Origin: a virus
IMG/VR virus record: IMGVR_UViG_3300024299_000026
Location: 1 to 35,751 of that record
DNA length: 35,751 nucleotides
Strand: one strand, 5' to 3'
Positions 14,664 through 22,811 of this stretch are shown piece by piece; position 1 is the stretch's first letter, and each line of letters opens with the position of its first letter. The notes beneath the pieces were generated by a model. That model did not search any database and was not told the DNA's origin. It saw only the letters and a program-made list of their open reading frames with translations. The translations under genes were made by a program, and so were the position numbers.

Positions 14664-14692
14664 ATTATACTACATTTTCATAGAAAAGTAAA
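14664..14692 (-). promoter_or_regulatory. Sigma-70-type promoter for gene 55 (class 2)
   Basis: Minus-strand TTTACT (14687-14692), 17 bp ending AAAATGTAG, TATAAT (14664-14669). Back-to-back with the plus-strand promoter at 14718-14746, with 25 nt between the two -35 boxes. Confidence 0.75.
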
Positions 14693-14717
14693 GGGTTATT
14701 TTATATTGGGGAGGGGC

Positions 14718-14746
14718 TTGACATTTATGATAAAATGTAGTATAAT
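14718..14746 (+). promoter_or_regulatory. Opposite-strand perfect promoter, copy A
   Basis: Plus-strand TTGACA (14718-14723), exactly 17 bp, TATAAT (14741-14746). It faces away from gene 55 and into the antisense strand of the Sm-like gene and uvsW. About 35 nt downstream of the -10 are also conserved with copy B at 28557. No plus-strand gene is evident. Confidence 0.75.
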
Positions 14747-14780
14747 AAATCTGTCACCGGGGAAAATTGGGATAGGGTTA

Positions 14781-15125
14781 TTAATGTAGTGTAGAGGTAA
14801 AAGGCATTTCATTTACTAATAGTTCATCTATTGATGTTTCTTCATTGTGTGTTTCAGAAGCATTTATATATTCATCCCGTATATCATCAGTAACATAAGT
14901 AAAAGCAACAATATTGGATACTAATACTAATACTTCACCATCAACACCAAGTGGCATAAAAGGACTAAAAGTGTAACCATATATATCTTCTTTCTTTATG
15001 ATATGCAATTGTAATGGTGATGAAAGAACCATTACACCTCCTTCTGTTACTTCAAGTACCAAAGAGATAACTTCTTCACCAGTCACCAATTTAATATGCC
15101 TTATATCAACTTCTAATTCACTCAT
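14781..15125 (-). CDS. Sm-like small phage protein (copy 2)
   Basis: A 114-aa protein with VDIRHIKLVTGEEVISLVL, a typical opening of an Sm-like barrel found in marine T4-like phages, then YTFSPFMPLGVDGEVLVL and VAFTYV strands and an acidic tail. It resembles the 92-aa product at 2618-2896 in layout. ATG overlaps the uvsW stop (ATGA), and gene 55 follows. Function unknown; RNA binding is possible by fold only. Confidence 0.65.
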   Translation of the reverse strand: MSELEVDIRHIKLVTGEEVISLVLEVTEGGVMVLSSPLQLHIIKKEDIYGYTFSPFMPLGVDGEVLVLVSNIVAFTYVTDDIRDEYINASETHNEETSIDELLVNEMPFTSTLH

Positions 15126-16621
15126 ATGGAAACCTCATATATTTTGTATTTGAACTTCTCTCTAGTATATATTTTGATTCTTTCACTGGCATGTAGCAAA
15201 GTAAAATTCTTATTCTTTCTATAATGCAAATCATCAGCAATATCGAACAATCGGGTTTCTCGACCATCATCAGATTTTCTTAGACCACGACCAATAGATT
15301 GTAGCACTTTAATCTGTGATTTAGAAGGAGAAGCAAAGATGATATTATGTAAGTTCTTTATATTGATACCAGTAGAGAACGTTCCAAGTGAAGCAACAAT
15401 AATAGCATTCTTTTCAGTTTCTACAATAGTTCTAGTTTGTTCTCTAGTTTCGACATCAGTACCACCCGATACAAAGAATACTTTTCTTCTTGTATGTGCT
15501 AAACTCTTAATAATATCATACAAAGGTTTACCATGTTTCTCGACATATTGGTATAAAACTAAAGTATTACCATCTTGATCTAATGCTAATTTAGAGATGA
15601 ATTGATTTCTTCGTTCATGTCTAACAATATAATCTACTTCTTCTGGATACTTTGCTTTATTAACTAACTTGCATTCCACTTCTGGATATTTCAATAATAA
15701 TACAGAGATATCTAATTGAGCAAGTGAACCAGAATCCATTAATTTTTTAGTAGTAGTCACATAATAAGCAGGACCGAAACCACCTTCTAATACAAGTTTA
15801 TGAGTTGTTGTACCATCCAGAGTACCAGTAGTACCAAAACGATATTCCGCTTCTTTACATTTAGTAAGAATAGAAGTTAAAGATTTTGCTTTAAAGTTAT
15901 GTGCTTCATCACCAAGCACCATGCCATAAGGTTCAAACCATTGTCCATGTAATTTATAAACAGATTGCCAAGTTGATAAAGTTACTCTCTGATCAAATAT
16001 CTTTGCTTTACCTGAATAGATTTTATGACACATAGATTCCGCATCAAAGTTATCATCATACTGTGAATAATCCTCAAAATCTTTATATAACTGTTCCACT
16101 AGAGAAGTGGTTGGTACAATTATTAGTATTTTCTTTGAGTGGTTAGCAAGGTAATAACGTAATAAGATATAGATTATTAGAGATTTACCAGATGCTGTTG
16201 GTGATATTAGTAGTGCTTTTTTATTACAAAGACCATGATGTATTGCTTCTAATTGATAATCTCTTGGAACAATTTCTTTGCCACCTGAGGATAATGTTAG
16301 AGATGATATAAAGTTCATATCAATAACAGGTTTAGAATCAGGGATACCGTAGTAGTTACAGTGTTCCAATTCTATTACATAATCTCTACCAGGAGTACTA
16401 GCGAATTCTTTTACATATTGGAATAGTCCAGAGGGTAGTTCATGAGATCTAATATCGAATAATCGAATCTTACCATCCCACATTTTATTCTTATATGCGG
16501 GTATGAACTTATAACCAGGAACGTAGAATGTGAAAAAGTCACATAGTTCCTGAGCGATGCCGTAATCGCACTCTATCTGTAGGAATGCATGATTTTTATT
16601 ACGAATTTTAATGATTTCCAT
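15122..16621 (-). CDS. uvsW: UvsW-type recombination helicase
   Basis: SF2 DNA/RNA helicase that unwinds R-loops and branched DNA and drives the switch from origin- to recombination-dependent replication. It is 499 aa (T4: about 500). The N-terminal domain is about residues 1-110. Walker A is SPTASGKS (140-147), DEAH box GDEAHNF (D238-H241), a SAT-like FGTTGTLDG motif follows, and motif VI is QSIGRGLRK. The neighbour UvsY upstream and the gp55-47-46 operon downstream complete a recombination block. Confidence 0.96.
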   Translation of the reverse strand: MEIIKIRNKNHAFLQIECDYGIAQELCDFFTFYVPGYKFIPAYKNKMWDGKIRLFDIRSHELPSGLFQYVKEFASTPGRDYVIELEHCNYYGIPDSKPVIDMNFISSLTLSSGGKEIVPRDYQLEAIHHGLCNKKALLISPTASGKSLIIYILLRYYLANHSKKILIIVPTTSLVEQLYKDFEDYSQYDDNFDAESMCHKIYSGKAKIFDQRVTLSTWQSVYKLHGQWFEPYGMVLGDEAHNFKAKSLTSILTKCKEAEYRFGTTGTLDGTTTHKLVLEGGFGPAYYVTTTKKLMDSGSLAQLDISVLLLKYPEVECKLVNKAKYPEEVDYIVRHERRNQFISKLALDQDGNTLVLYQYVEKHGKPLYDIIKSLAHTRRKVFFVSGGTDVETREQTRTIVETEKNAIIVASLGTFSTGINIKNLHNIIFASPSKSQIKVLQSIGRGLRKSDDGRETRLFDIADDLHYRKNKNFTLLHASERIKIYTREKFKYKIYEVSI

Positions 16622-16641
16622 TACTTCACCTTGATTATATA

Positions 16642-17088
16642 TTAAGCACCAGATTCAAATCTACGAAAATCGAGGGCATTCTTAATTGTTGAATGTCTCC
16701 ATTTAACATTATTAATAATTTCTTCGAGTGTATCTAAAACAGTTTTTAGTTCGAACAATTGAAGTTGCATTGTTTGAATGTCTACATCGGAGTCGTAGTA
16801 TTTATCCATATCACCTTTAAGGATTTTCAGACCATTTAGTGCATCATACCCCCAACCAAGATCATCCATTTGTGATCTTGACAATTTACCATTATACCAT
16901 AAGAATTTATGTTTAAGTAGTGTTTTATATTTGAGGTCTAATTTCTTGTGTTGTAGTTTAACAATAGCATAAAGTTGAAGATATTTGGAATGAAGTTTAG
17001 GTGTTTCAAGTGAAGCATCATCTAATTTCAGTCTATCTATTTGACAATCTTTGTTCCACAATTCAAGTATATTTTCTAGTTGTAACAT
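16642..17088 (-). CDS. uvsY: UvsY recombination mediator
   Basis: Loads UvsX recombinase on single-stranded DNA displacing gp32. It is 148 aa (T4: 137). Similarity in pattern to T4 UvsY is clear at LKLDDASLETPKLHSKYLQL, the lysine-rich helix with YNGKLSRSQMDDLGW, and the ending IKNALDFRRFESGA, which corresponds to T4 IKHIQDMRAFEAGK. GGAGG lies about 7 nt before the ATG. Neither UvsX nor gp32 is in the window. Confidence 0.88.
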   Translation of the reverse strand: MLQLENILELWNKDCQIDRLKLDDASLETPKLHSKYLQLYAIVKLQHKKLDLKYKTLLKHKFLWYNGKLSRSQMDDLGWGYDALNGLKILKGDMDKYYDSDVDIQTMQLQLFELKTVLDTLEEIINNVKWRHSTIKNALDFRRFESGA

Positions 17089-17118
17089 AATAAAACCTCC
17101 ATCATAATAAAAGAATAT

Positions 17119-17634
17119 CTATAAGAATTTAAAATACGAATAATCGAAAGACACTGTTGCGGTTAAGTATTCTACATCAGTTTGTGTAATATCGAATGGT
17201 AATGATCCAAGGGATGTTGGAAAGGCATCGATAAATTGAATTTGTTTAATAACATTATTAGAAGATGATAGAACTAATAGAGTAAGATCTCTAGATTTCT
17301 TTACAGATCTACTATCTTGTTCTGATACTAGACCAAACAACCAATCATGTATTTCTTGATAGTTAGAGAGTTCTTCATCTATTAAAAAAGTCAAAGTCAA
17401 AGGACTATAGACAACTTTACCACCAGACATACTTATATCTCTAAGTGGTGTACTAAATGTTTGTGATGTGACTGACAATTCAGGTAGTTCGACTTGCTGA
17501 ACCATAAATTGTGCATTAGGATATTTGAGTGAATCAATAGTAAGTCTAAACCCTGTTGGATTTAATAAAGATAAATCTTCACTAAGAATAGATGTTCTTT
17601 CGTTTTTGAAATTAACATTAAGGTCGTATGGCAT
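17119..17634 (-). CDS. Tail-tube-fold virion structural protein
   Basis: A 171-aa protein beginning MPYDLNVNFKNERTSIL, with GFRLTIDSLKYPNAQFMVQQ, a PLTLTFLIDEELSNYQEIHD strand-helix and a terminal TVSFDYSYFKF strand. The pattern of opposed long strands resembles gp19/gp54-type tube or baseplate proteins, so I call it a virion protein; it is a frequent neighbour of gene 23 in marine T4-like phages. Own late promoter at 17664-17671, which supports a structural role. Exact position in the tail is not determined. Confidence 0.7.
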   Translation of the reverse strand: MPYDLNVNFKNERTSILSEDLSLLNPTGFRLTIDSLKYPNAQFMVQQVELPELSVTSQTFSTPLRDISMSGGKVVYSPLTLTFLIDEELSNYQEIHDWLFGLVSEQDSRSVKKSRDLTLLVLSSSNNVIKQIQFIDAFPTSLGSLPFDITQTDVEYLTATVSFDYSYFKFL

Positions 17635-17663
17635 AATAAATCTCTACATTGATAATATAGTAG

Positions 17664-17671
17664 TATTTATA
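17664..17671 (-). promoter_or_regulatory. T4-type late promoter
   Basis: TATAAATA on the minus strand, 30 nt before the 171-aa virion gene and directly after the gene 23 terminator. Confidence 0.8.
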
Positions 17672-17675
17672 AGAC

Positions 17676-17705
17676 AAAAAAAAGGGGACAATTAAGTCCC
17701 CTTTT
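17676..17705 (-). terminator. Rho-independent terminator after gene 23
   Basis: Minus strand: GGGGAC / GTCCCC stem extended by A-T pairs, 6-nt loop, then eight T residues. 26 nt past the gp23 stop, as expected for a very strongly expressed gene. Confidence 0.92.
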
Positions 17706-17730
17706 AACTTACATCCTTGTAAATTTCAAA

Positions 17731-19041
17731 CTATACTAAGATATTTGCAACAGCAAAGATACGGTAGTATTGGTTAGCACGGTTAGTACCAGTTTCGCTT
17801 GCACTTGCACCAGTAGCATATGGGTTAGCAACCATACCGTAACGAGTTTTGAATCCGATACGAGGTTGAAAGTCATTTTCGCCAACAGCACGAACCATAG
17901 TTAAAGGAACATATGGTGCATAGAACATACCAGCATCATAAGGGTTAGTACCACGGTAACCGACAGTTACGTAGTCTTGAGTTGCATAAGGATCGATATA
18001 AACTTTCATACTACCATTAAGAACACCAGCAAATGTAGAACCAGTATCATCAACATTCAATTTTGCAGAAAGTGCAGGAGTATAATCTAACATACCAGCA
18101 GCAGTTAAAGCAGAAGCAACATCAGAAGAACAGATAATGAAATTACCTTTTCCACGTCTTGTATCTTTAGCGATAGCATTTGCTTCACGTTCAATTTGAA
18201 TGATAAGACCTTTGAATTTCTCAACAGACCAACGACCATCAGCATCAGTAGAAACATCAAAAGTACCAGCAGAAGCAACATTACTAGACTGTGCTCCTAA
18301 TTTTGCTTTAACGTTGATAGTTCTAATAACTTCTCTATTGATCTCTGCAAGAATTTCAGCAGATAAGATGTTAGCAAGTTCAGTTTCAGCATCTAATCCA
18401 TGAACTGCTTTAAGATCTTGTGCTAATTCCATTGTGTAGTTAGCTTTCAATGCACGAGTTTTAGCAGTAACAGAAGTTTTCTCAATTGAGAAAGCCATTT
18501 CGCCAAATGCTGCACCAGTGTTTCCTAATGCTTCAGATTGAGCAGTAGTCATACCAGAACCGATTGCAAATGAATCTTCGATAGTATCAGCAGGAGTAGT
18601 ATCTACACCAGCACCAACTAAAGAACTAGAATCACCACCGTGAGTACCAGCACCAGAGAAAGCAGTATTTGCTTCATCTTGAAGTGCTTCTGTTCCACCT
18701 TGAGTAGAATAGTTAGATTTCATAGCGAAGATAAGACCAGTTGGTCCTGTCATTGGTTGAACACCAGCAACATCATACGCCATAAGGTTAGGCATAGAAC
18801 GTCTAACTAAAGAGATCAGAACTGGATCCCAGTTAGCCATTGGAGCAGCACCAGCATTAGTAGCGTTAGCAGCAGTTTCATTAATGAAACCCATTGCAGA
18901 ACGTTCTTCTGTCATTGCTTTTTCTTGGTTTTCTAATAATACAGCAGTTACCGATTTACGGTATGTATCTGTAATTTCAGGAATTGCAGCGTGTTCTAAA
19001 ATTGGCTGCCATTTACTTTGTACGGTTTCTGAATTAAACAT
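17731..19041 (-). CDS. 23: Major capsid protein (gp23)
   Basis: HK97-fold capsid subunit, 436 aa, shorter than T4 (521) and near marine T4-like sizes. Typical motifs: RSAMGFINE near the N-terminus, PNLMAYDVAGVQPMTGPTGL, then FAMKSNYS, and late in the protein YVTVGYRGTNPYDAGMFYAP and FKTRYGMVANPY. Possible gp21 cleavage sites of the (L/I)xE type lie very early (ILE at residues 14-16, IPE at 20-22), suggesting a short propeptide. AGGAG precedes the ATG. Terminator follows at 17676-17705. Confidence 0.98.
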   Translation of the reverse strand: MFNSETVQSKWQPILEHAAIPEITDTYRKSVTAVLLENQEKAMTEERSAMGFINETAANATNAGAAPMANWDPVLISLVRRSMPNLMAYDVAGVQPMTGPTGLIFAMKSNYSTQGGTEALQDEANTAFSGAGTHGGDSSSLVGAGVDTTPADTIEDSFAIGSGMTTAQSEALGNTGAAFGEMAFSIEKTSVTAKTRALKANYTMELAQDLKAVHGLDAETELANILSAEILAEINREVIRTINVKAKLGAQSSNVASAGTFDVSTDADGRWSVEKFKGLIIQIEREANAIAKDTRRGKGNFIICSSDVASALTAAGMLDYTPALSAKLNVDDTGSTFAGVLNGSMKVYIDPYATQDYVTVGYRGTNPYDAGMFYAPYVPLTMVRAVGENDFQPRIGFKTRYGMVANPYATGASASETGTNRANQYYRIFAVANILV

Positions 19042-19065
19042 TTTTGAATCTCCTAGGGTTTGTTG

Positions 19066-20151
19066 TTATTTAAGTGTTTTAGAAAGTACTGAAGAGTACT
19101 TTTCCATTGAAGATGATAGTTGTACTGATTCAGCAAGACTTCCATTTTCCATTTCAGCTTTTTCAACATCGAAATCGCTTAGTTTGTCAGAAAAATAAGA
19201 TTCTTTGACAGTAAAAACTTTCTTAATAAAAGTTTTCTCGTCTTCGAACTCAAGATCTTCTACAAGACCTTTTAATTTCTCTGATTGAGTACCTGCTAGA
19301 TCTTTAGCAGCTTCATCAATAATCATTTCGCGTTTTAACAATTGAACAGATTCTGTCAATTTAATGTTATCGCCAACCATATTATTAACTTGCTCTTCTA
19401 AAGAAGTTACTTCTTCAACTAAATCATCAACCAGATCGACTTTAGATTCAGGAACATCAATATAATGTTCTGTAAATAAACCTTTCAATGATTGCATAAA
19501 TGATTCAGAAATTTCAGTTCTGATACCAGCTTCAATTGCAAGTTTGTTATCTTCCATCCAAGATTCGACTACATAGTTCAAGTAACCATCTACTTTTTCT
19601 ACAAGTCCTTCTTTGATAACTTCACTTTCTTCTTGAAGTTGAACAGCATACTCTTCTTCTAATCTTTCGATCTCTGAAGTGATTTTAGACTTAACAGCAG
19701 TTTCAAAGATTGTTCCAGCTTTCTCTTGGAACTCTTCAGAAAGAGTAGAATCTGCAATTACTAAAGCGTCAAGGTCGTCTTTAAAATCATAAGATTCTTT
19801 AACTTTACCCTTTTTCTTTTTCTCTACAACTACTTTTTCATCGTCTTCGTCTTCCTCATCAGATTCTTTTGATTCTTCCTCATCAGATTCTTCATCTTCG
19901 TCATCGATTTCGACTTTTTCGCCAAGAATAGATTCATAGGCTTTTGCTAATTTGGTTTTATCCAATTTAGACATTTCTTCGTAGATAGATGCTAATAACC
20001 CTGCTTTAGTAGCAGGTTTTTCTACAGCAACTTCCTCAACGATTTCCTCTGTCGTAACTTCAACGGTTTCAACAAGGATTTCATCTTGGAGTTCTACTTC
20101 AGTAATATCTTCAATAAGATCCAACTCTTCGTTTTTGGTCTTCTCAGACAT
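19066..20151 (-). CDS. 22: Prohead core scaffold (gp22)
   Basis: Internal scaffolding protein of the prohead, later degraded by gp21, 361 aa (T4: 269). Strongly acidic and helical with a charged low-complexity block at about 75-105 (DEDEESDEEESKESDEE) followed by a KKKKGKVKES basic patch, then long coiled-coil-like helices to the end. The C-terminal VQLSSSMEKYSSVLSKT is typical of this family in marine phages. Position between 21 and 23 is that of T4. Confidence 0.9.
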   Translation of the reverse strand: MSEKTKNEELDLIEDITEVELQDEILVETVEVTTEEIVEEVAVEKPATKAGLLASIYEEMSKLDKTKLAKAYESILGEKVEIDDEDEESDEEESKESDEEDEDDEKVVVEKKKKGKVKESYDFKDDLDALVIADSTLSEEFQEKAGTIFETAVKSKITSEIERLEEEYAVQLQEESEVIKEGLVEKVDGYLNYVVESWMEDNKLAIEAGIRTEISESFMQSLKGLFTEHYIDVPESKVDLVDDLVEEVTSLEEQVNNMVGDNIKLTESVQLLKREMIIDEAAKDLAGTQSEKLKGLVEDLEFEDEKTFIKKVFTVKESYFSDKLSDFDVEKAEMENGSLAESVQLSSSMEKYSSVLSKTLK

Positions 20152-20176
20152 AATAGATTCCTTTAATAATCTAGAG

Positions 20177-20821
20177 TTAAAGTTTTGAGAGGAAATCTTT
20201 CCACACCAACATCTGTGCTTCCGCTAGATGTTTTTTAGATGCTTTCTTGATTTCAGTCCCATATTTTTCAATATCTTGTTGCTTTAGTATACCATTATCC
20301 CAAATCCAATCGACACCTTCCATAATCCCATTAACAAAGGCTTCTGGTGCTGACGGATCTTGAACAATGTCAATAGTTGAAAGATGAAAATCATCTCCAA
20401 CCATATTCACACCATTTCTAGTAACAAGACTTCCCATACCACGACTTGAAACACCTAGTTGGACACCACCTTCAACCAAACCCTTTACGATCTGACCCAT
20501 AGGAGTATCTAATATAAGTGCTTTTCCATTAACATTATTACCATCCCAATTAAGTTCGGTAATCCTGTGTGAAACTTTATCTAAATTAATAGATGGACCA
20601 TCCGGATGATTTAACTCACCAACCGCACGACCTTTTACAACTTGTTCTGTAACATATTTATCTACTGCTCTTTCCATGACTGGACGCGGATAAACTCTAC
20701 CGTTACGGTTTTTAGATTCTGCTTGCATGAAGATACCTTCAATGACAACACTCTTCTTACCGTTCTTTTCTTCGGTTATATAGTCTAAATTAGATTCAAG
20801 ATGTTCTGTAATAAGATACAT
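20177..20821 (-). CDS. 21: Prohead core protease (gp21)
   Basis: Serine protease that matures the prohead by cleaving gp22, gp23 and the core proteins, 214 aa (T4: 212). Catalytic His72 is in GELNHPDGPSI and the Ser in GVSSRGMG (S125/S126), the herpes-type assemblin arrangement. Other landmarks are NRNGRVYPRPVMERAV and DIVQDPSAPEAFVNG. Follows the gp68-position gene closely. Confidence 0.95.
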   Translation of the reverse strand: MYLITEHLESNLDYITEEKNGKKSVVIEGIFMQAESKNRNGRVYPRPVMERAVDKYVTEQVVKGRAVGELNHPDGPSINLDKVSHRITELNWDGNNVNGKALILDTPMGQIVKGLVEGGVQLGVSSRGMGSLVTRNGVNMVGDDFHLSTIDIVQDPSAPEAFVNGIMEGVDWIWDNGILKQQDIEKYGTEIKKASKKHLAEAQMLVWKDFLSKL

Positions 20822-20831
20822 TTTATTTCCT

Positions 20832-21038
20832 TTAAAGTTTCATTAAATCAATAAACTCAGATACTGAAGTTACAGCATCCTTTTCTGATTTAAAACTTGA
20901 ATCTAATAATTCCCCATCAATACTAGCAGAGAATTTAGATCCGTTCTTATCAATAGTTATTTTATGTTTGCCTACAGTATAACTTTTAACAGATTCTTGA
21001 ATATCAACAAACTCTCTTAGTTCTTTAAATGTCTTCAT
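20832..21038 (-). CDS. 68: Small prohead core protein in the gp68 position
   Basis: A 68-aa protein from the ATG at 21038 (MKTFKELREFVDIQESVKSY). An upstream in-frame codon would extend it by 20 residues but would lie deep inside the preceding gene. It contains VGKHKITIDKNGSKFSASID and a C-terminal helix. In T4 the order is 20-67-68-21 and this is the only gene between the gp67-like ORF and gp21, hence the call by position; it is half the length of T4 gp68 (141 aa) and I see no firm sequence proof. Confidence 0.65.
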   Translation of the reverse strand: MKTFKELREFVDIQESVKSYTVGKHKITIDKNGSKFSASIDGELLDSSFKSEKDAVTSVSEFIDLMKL

Positions 21039-21195
21039 TGTCAGGTTCTCTGTTGTATACTGAATTGCCAAGTTCAACTTTACGAGTTTCAATGGCATCC
21101 ATAATTCTGGATTTCATTGTACTATTAAACATATCAACAGTCTTTGTATTATCACCCACTGATATATTATCTATTAAATCTTTTATATTATTCAT
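21025..21195 (-). CDS. 67: Small prohead core protein (gp67-like), 56 aa
   Basis: A short ORF starting MNNIKDLIDNISVGDNTKTV and containing FNSTMKSRIMDAIETRKVEL, the pattern of gp67-type internal head peptides in marine T4-like phages. AGGA lies 7 nt before the ATG and a TATAAATA late promoter is 20 nt upstream. Its stop overlaps the next gene start by 14 nt. It is probably cleaved by gp21 during head maturation, as in T4 (family knowledge). Confidence 0.78.
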   Translation of the reverse strand: MNNIKDLIDNISVGDNTKTVDMFNSTMKSRIMDAIETRKVELGNSVYNREPDNEDI

Positions 21196-21214
21196 GTTTA
21201 TTCCTATATTATTA

Positions 21215-21222
21215 TATTTATA
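21215..21222 (-). promoter_or_regulatory. T4-type late promoter
   Basis: TATAAATA on the minus strand, 20 nt before gene 67, in the short gap after gene 20. Confidence 0.78.
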
Positions 21223-21242
21223 ACATTTAATATTTCAAGATA

Positions 21243-22736
21243 TTATATGTCATCTTCATCTGGAATATCACCCGATTTTCTTTCTTCATCGATTTCATCA
21301 GACATTTGTTTAATATCATCTTCTGATAACATTAAAACGTTTTTACGAATCCAATCTTTAGAATAATAATCACCAACATATTGATCAAGTTCGGTTAATA
21401 ATCCAACTCGTTCTCTTATGATCTCATTTTCTTTAAGTTCTGAGAAATAAGAGTCTTTAATATAATCAACAACAATATTCTCTCTGAAATCATACCAATC
21501 ACTCTCAGTAATAATACCCTTAAGTAATAATTGGGTTTTCAGTAAATCAAGTAATAACCAAGAAAACTTCTTGCGTAATCTATTAATAAACTTCTGAAAC
21601 TTAACTTCATCCCTTGAAATTTCAGTTGATCTACCTAAACTAAAACCATTTTCTGATTCTAATCTATCTACTGGTACATTCAATGATTTATATAGTTTCT
21701 TTTGGAAGTATAGTATATCATCAATTTGTCCAAGGTTTTCGCCACCAGGAAGTGTAGTAATTTCAGTACCACGACCACCTTCTCTACGCGGTAACCAAAA
21801 ATCTTCCAGCATAGACATATTCTTGCGATCATCTTTAATCTCACCAGTAGAAGCATCATACACCAATTTATTTCTATACTGGTTCATAATACCTTTCAGA
21901 TATTCTTCTGCTTTACCTTTTGGCAAGTTACCAACATCAATATAAAATATACGTCTTTCTGGTGCTCTTGATAATCTATAAATTACAAGAGAATCTTCCA
22001 TCATCCGTAATTGATTTACGGGTTTAATTGCTTTATGTAAATAACTTAATACAGTTTTCTTATTACCTTCTAGTAAACCAGAAGTAGTATATTGAACTGC
22101 ATCAGATGAAATCTTTAAACCTTGATTAGATTTATTTAAACTTGTATCTTGATAAATGTAATATTCATCAACTGATTTGATAAGTTCTGCCCCTGTTACA
22201 GGATCTTTGACTTTATCAATCTCTTTTACTTTACGAATTCGTGTAGGATCAATTGGTCTTAATTCCAATATACCTTTCTTTGGAGTTTTTTCATCAATAA
22301 TGATATGATAGAACAATCTACCATCAACATACCATTTACGAAAAATCTCATGACCATAATGATTAAATTGTAATAACCTTACAACATTCTCAAACTCTTC
22401 TTTGATAGTCTTTTTGATATTATCAGGTTGATCTAAGTCATCCATAATAATTTCAACAGGTGCCGAATTAGAATCTGAAACAATTGCTTCGTTGATAATA
22501 TCTTCAATAGCAGCATCACATTCTGGATGTTGTGCTATATCTCTATATCGTCTAACATTATCTGCTTCATTCTTATCACCGTCAGTACCACCAATATCTA
22601 CATACTGTCCATAATGACCACCAGCAGATACATAACTGGAACCATCATCTTCCATTGGAGCAACAAACGATTGTTTTTTATCGTCTTCTTTATCTTGGGA
22701 CTTTCTTTTAAATTCAAATCCAAATAATGATGCCAT
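21243..22736 (-). CDS. 20: Portal protein (gp20)
   Basis: Dodecameric portal and head assembly initiator, 497 aa (T4: 524). Conserved family stretches include YRDIAQHPECDAAIEDIINE, then VRLLQFNHYGHEIFRKWYVD, LRPIDPTRIRKVKE, RAPERRIFYIDVGNLPKGKA and LNVPVDRLESENGFSLGRS. This set is that of the standard cyanophage/T4-like g20 marker. The ATG at 22736 has AGGAAA upstream. A late promoter and 5' hairpin precede it (22761-22801). Confidence 0.97.
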   Translation of the reverse strand: MASLFGFEFKRKSQDKEDDKKQSFVAPMEDDGSSYVSAGGHYGQYVDIGGTDGDKNEADNVRRYRDIAQHPECDAAIEDIINEAIVSDSNSAPVEIIMDDLDQPDNIKKTIKEEFENVVRLLQFNHYGHEIFRKWYVDGRLFYHIIIDEKTPKKGILELRPIDPTRIRKVKEIDKVKDPVTGAELIKSVDEYYIYQDTSLNKSNQGLKISSDAVQYTTSGLLEGNKKTVLSYLHKAIKPVNQLRMMEDSLVIYRLSRAPERRIFYIDVGNLPKGKAEEYLKGIMNQYRNKLVYDASTGEIKDDRKNMSMLEDFWLPRREGGRGTEITTLPGGENLGQIDDILYFQKKLYKSLNVPVDRLESENGFSLGRSTEISRDEVKFQKFINRLRKKFSWLLLDLLKTQLLLKGIITESDWYDFRENIVVDYIKDSYFSELKENEIIRERVGLLTELDQYVGDYYSKDWIRKNVLMLSEDDIKQMSDEIDEERKSGDIPDEDDI

Positions 22737-22755
22737 AGTATTTTTCCTAAGTTAT

Positions 22756-22801
22756 AAAGGGGAGGGATAATTTCTTACCCCTCCATTCACTTATATTTAT
22801 A
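22756..22801 (-). promoter_or_regulatory. Late promoter plus 5' hairpin before gene 20
   Basis: TATAAATA at 22794-22801 on the minus strand. A 10-bp stem with one G-U pair (GGAGGGGTAA against TTATCCCTCC, loop of 4, 22761-22784) begins about 5 nt after the expected transcript start. Followed by CCCTTTATAAC only, so it is a weak terminator; it may end the gene 19 transcript or shield the gene 20 mRNA 5' end. Confidence 0.72.
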
Positions 22802-22811
22802 TAATAATTTT

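Noticed and set aside
14607-14789. Plus-strand ORF of 60 aa running through promoter A
   Set aside because: No ribosome site, hydrophobic shadow-like translation, and it spans two promoters. Its resemblance to a plus-strand ORF at 28428-28697 comes from the duplicated promoter DNA, not from a conserved protein.
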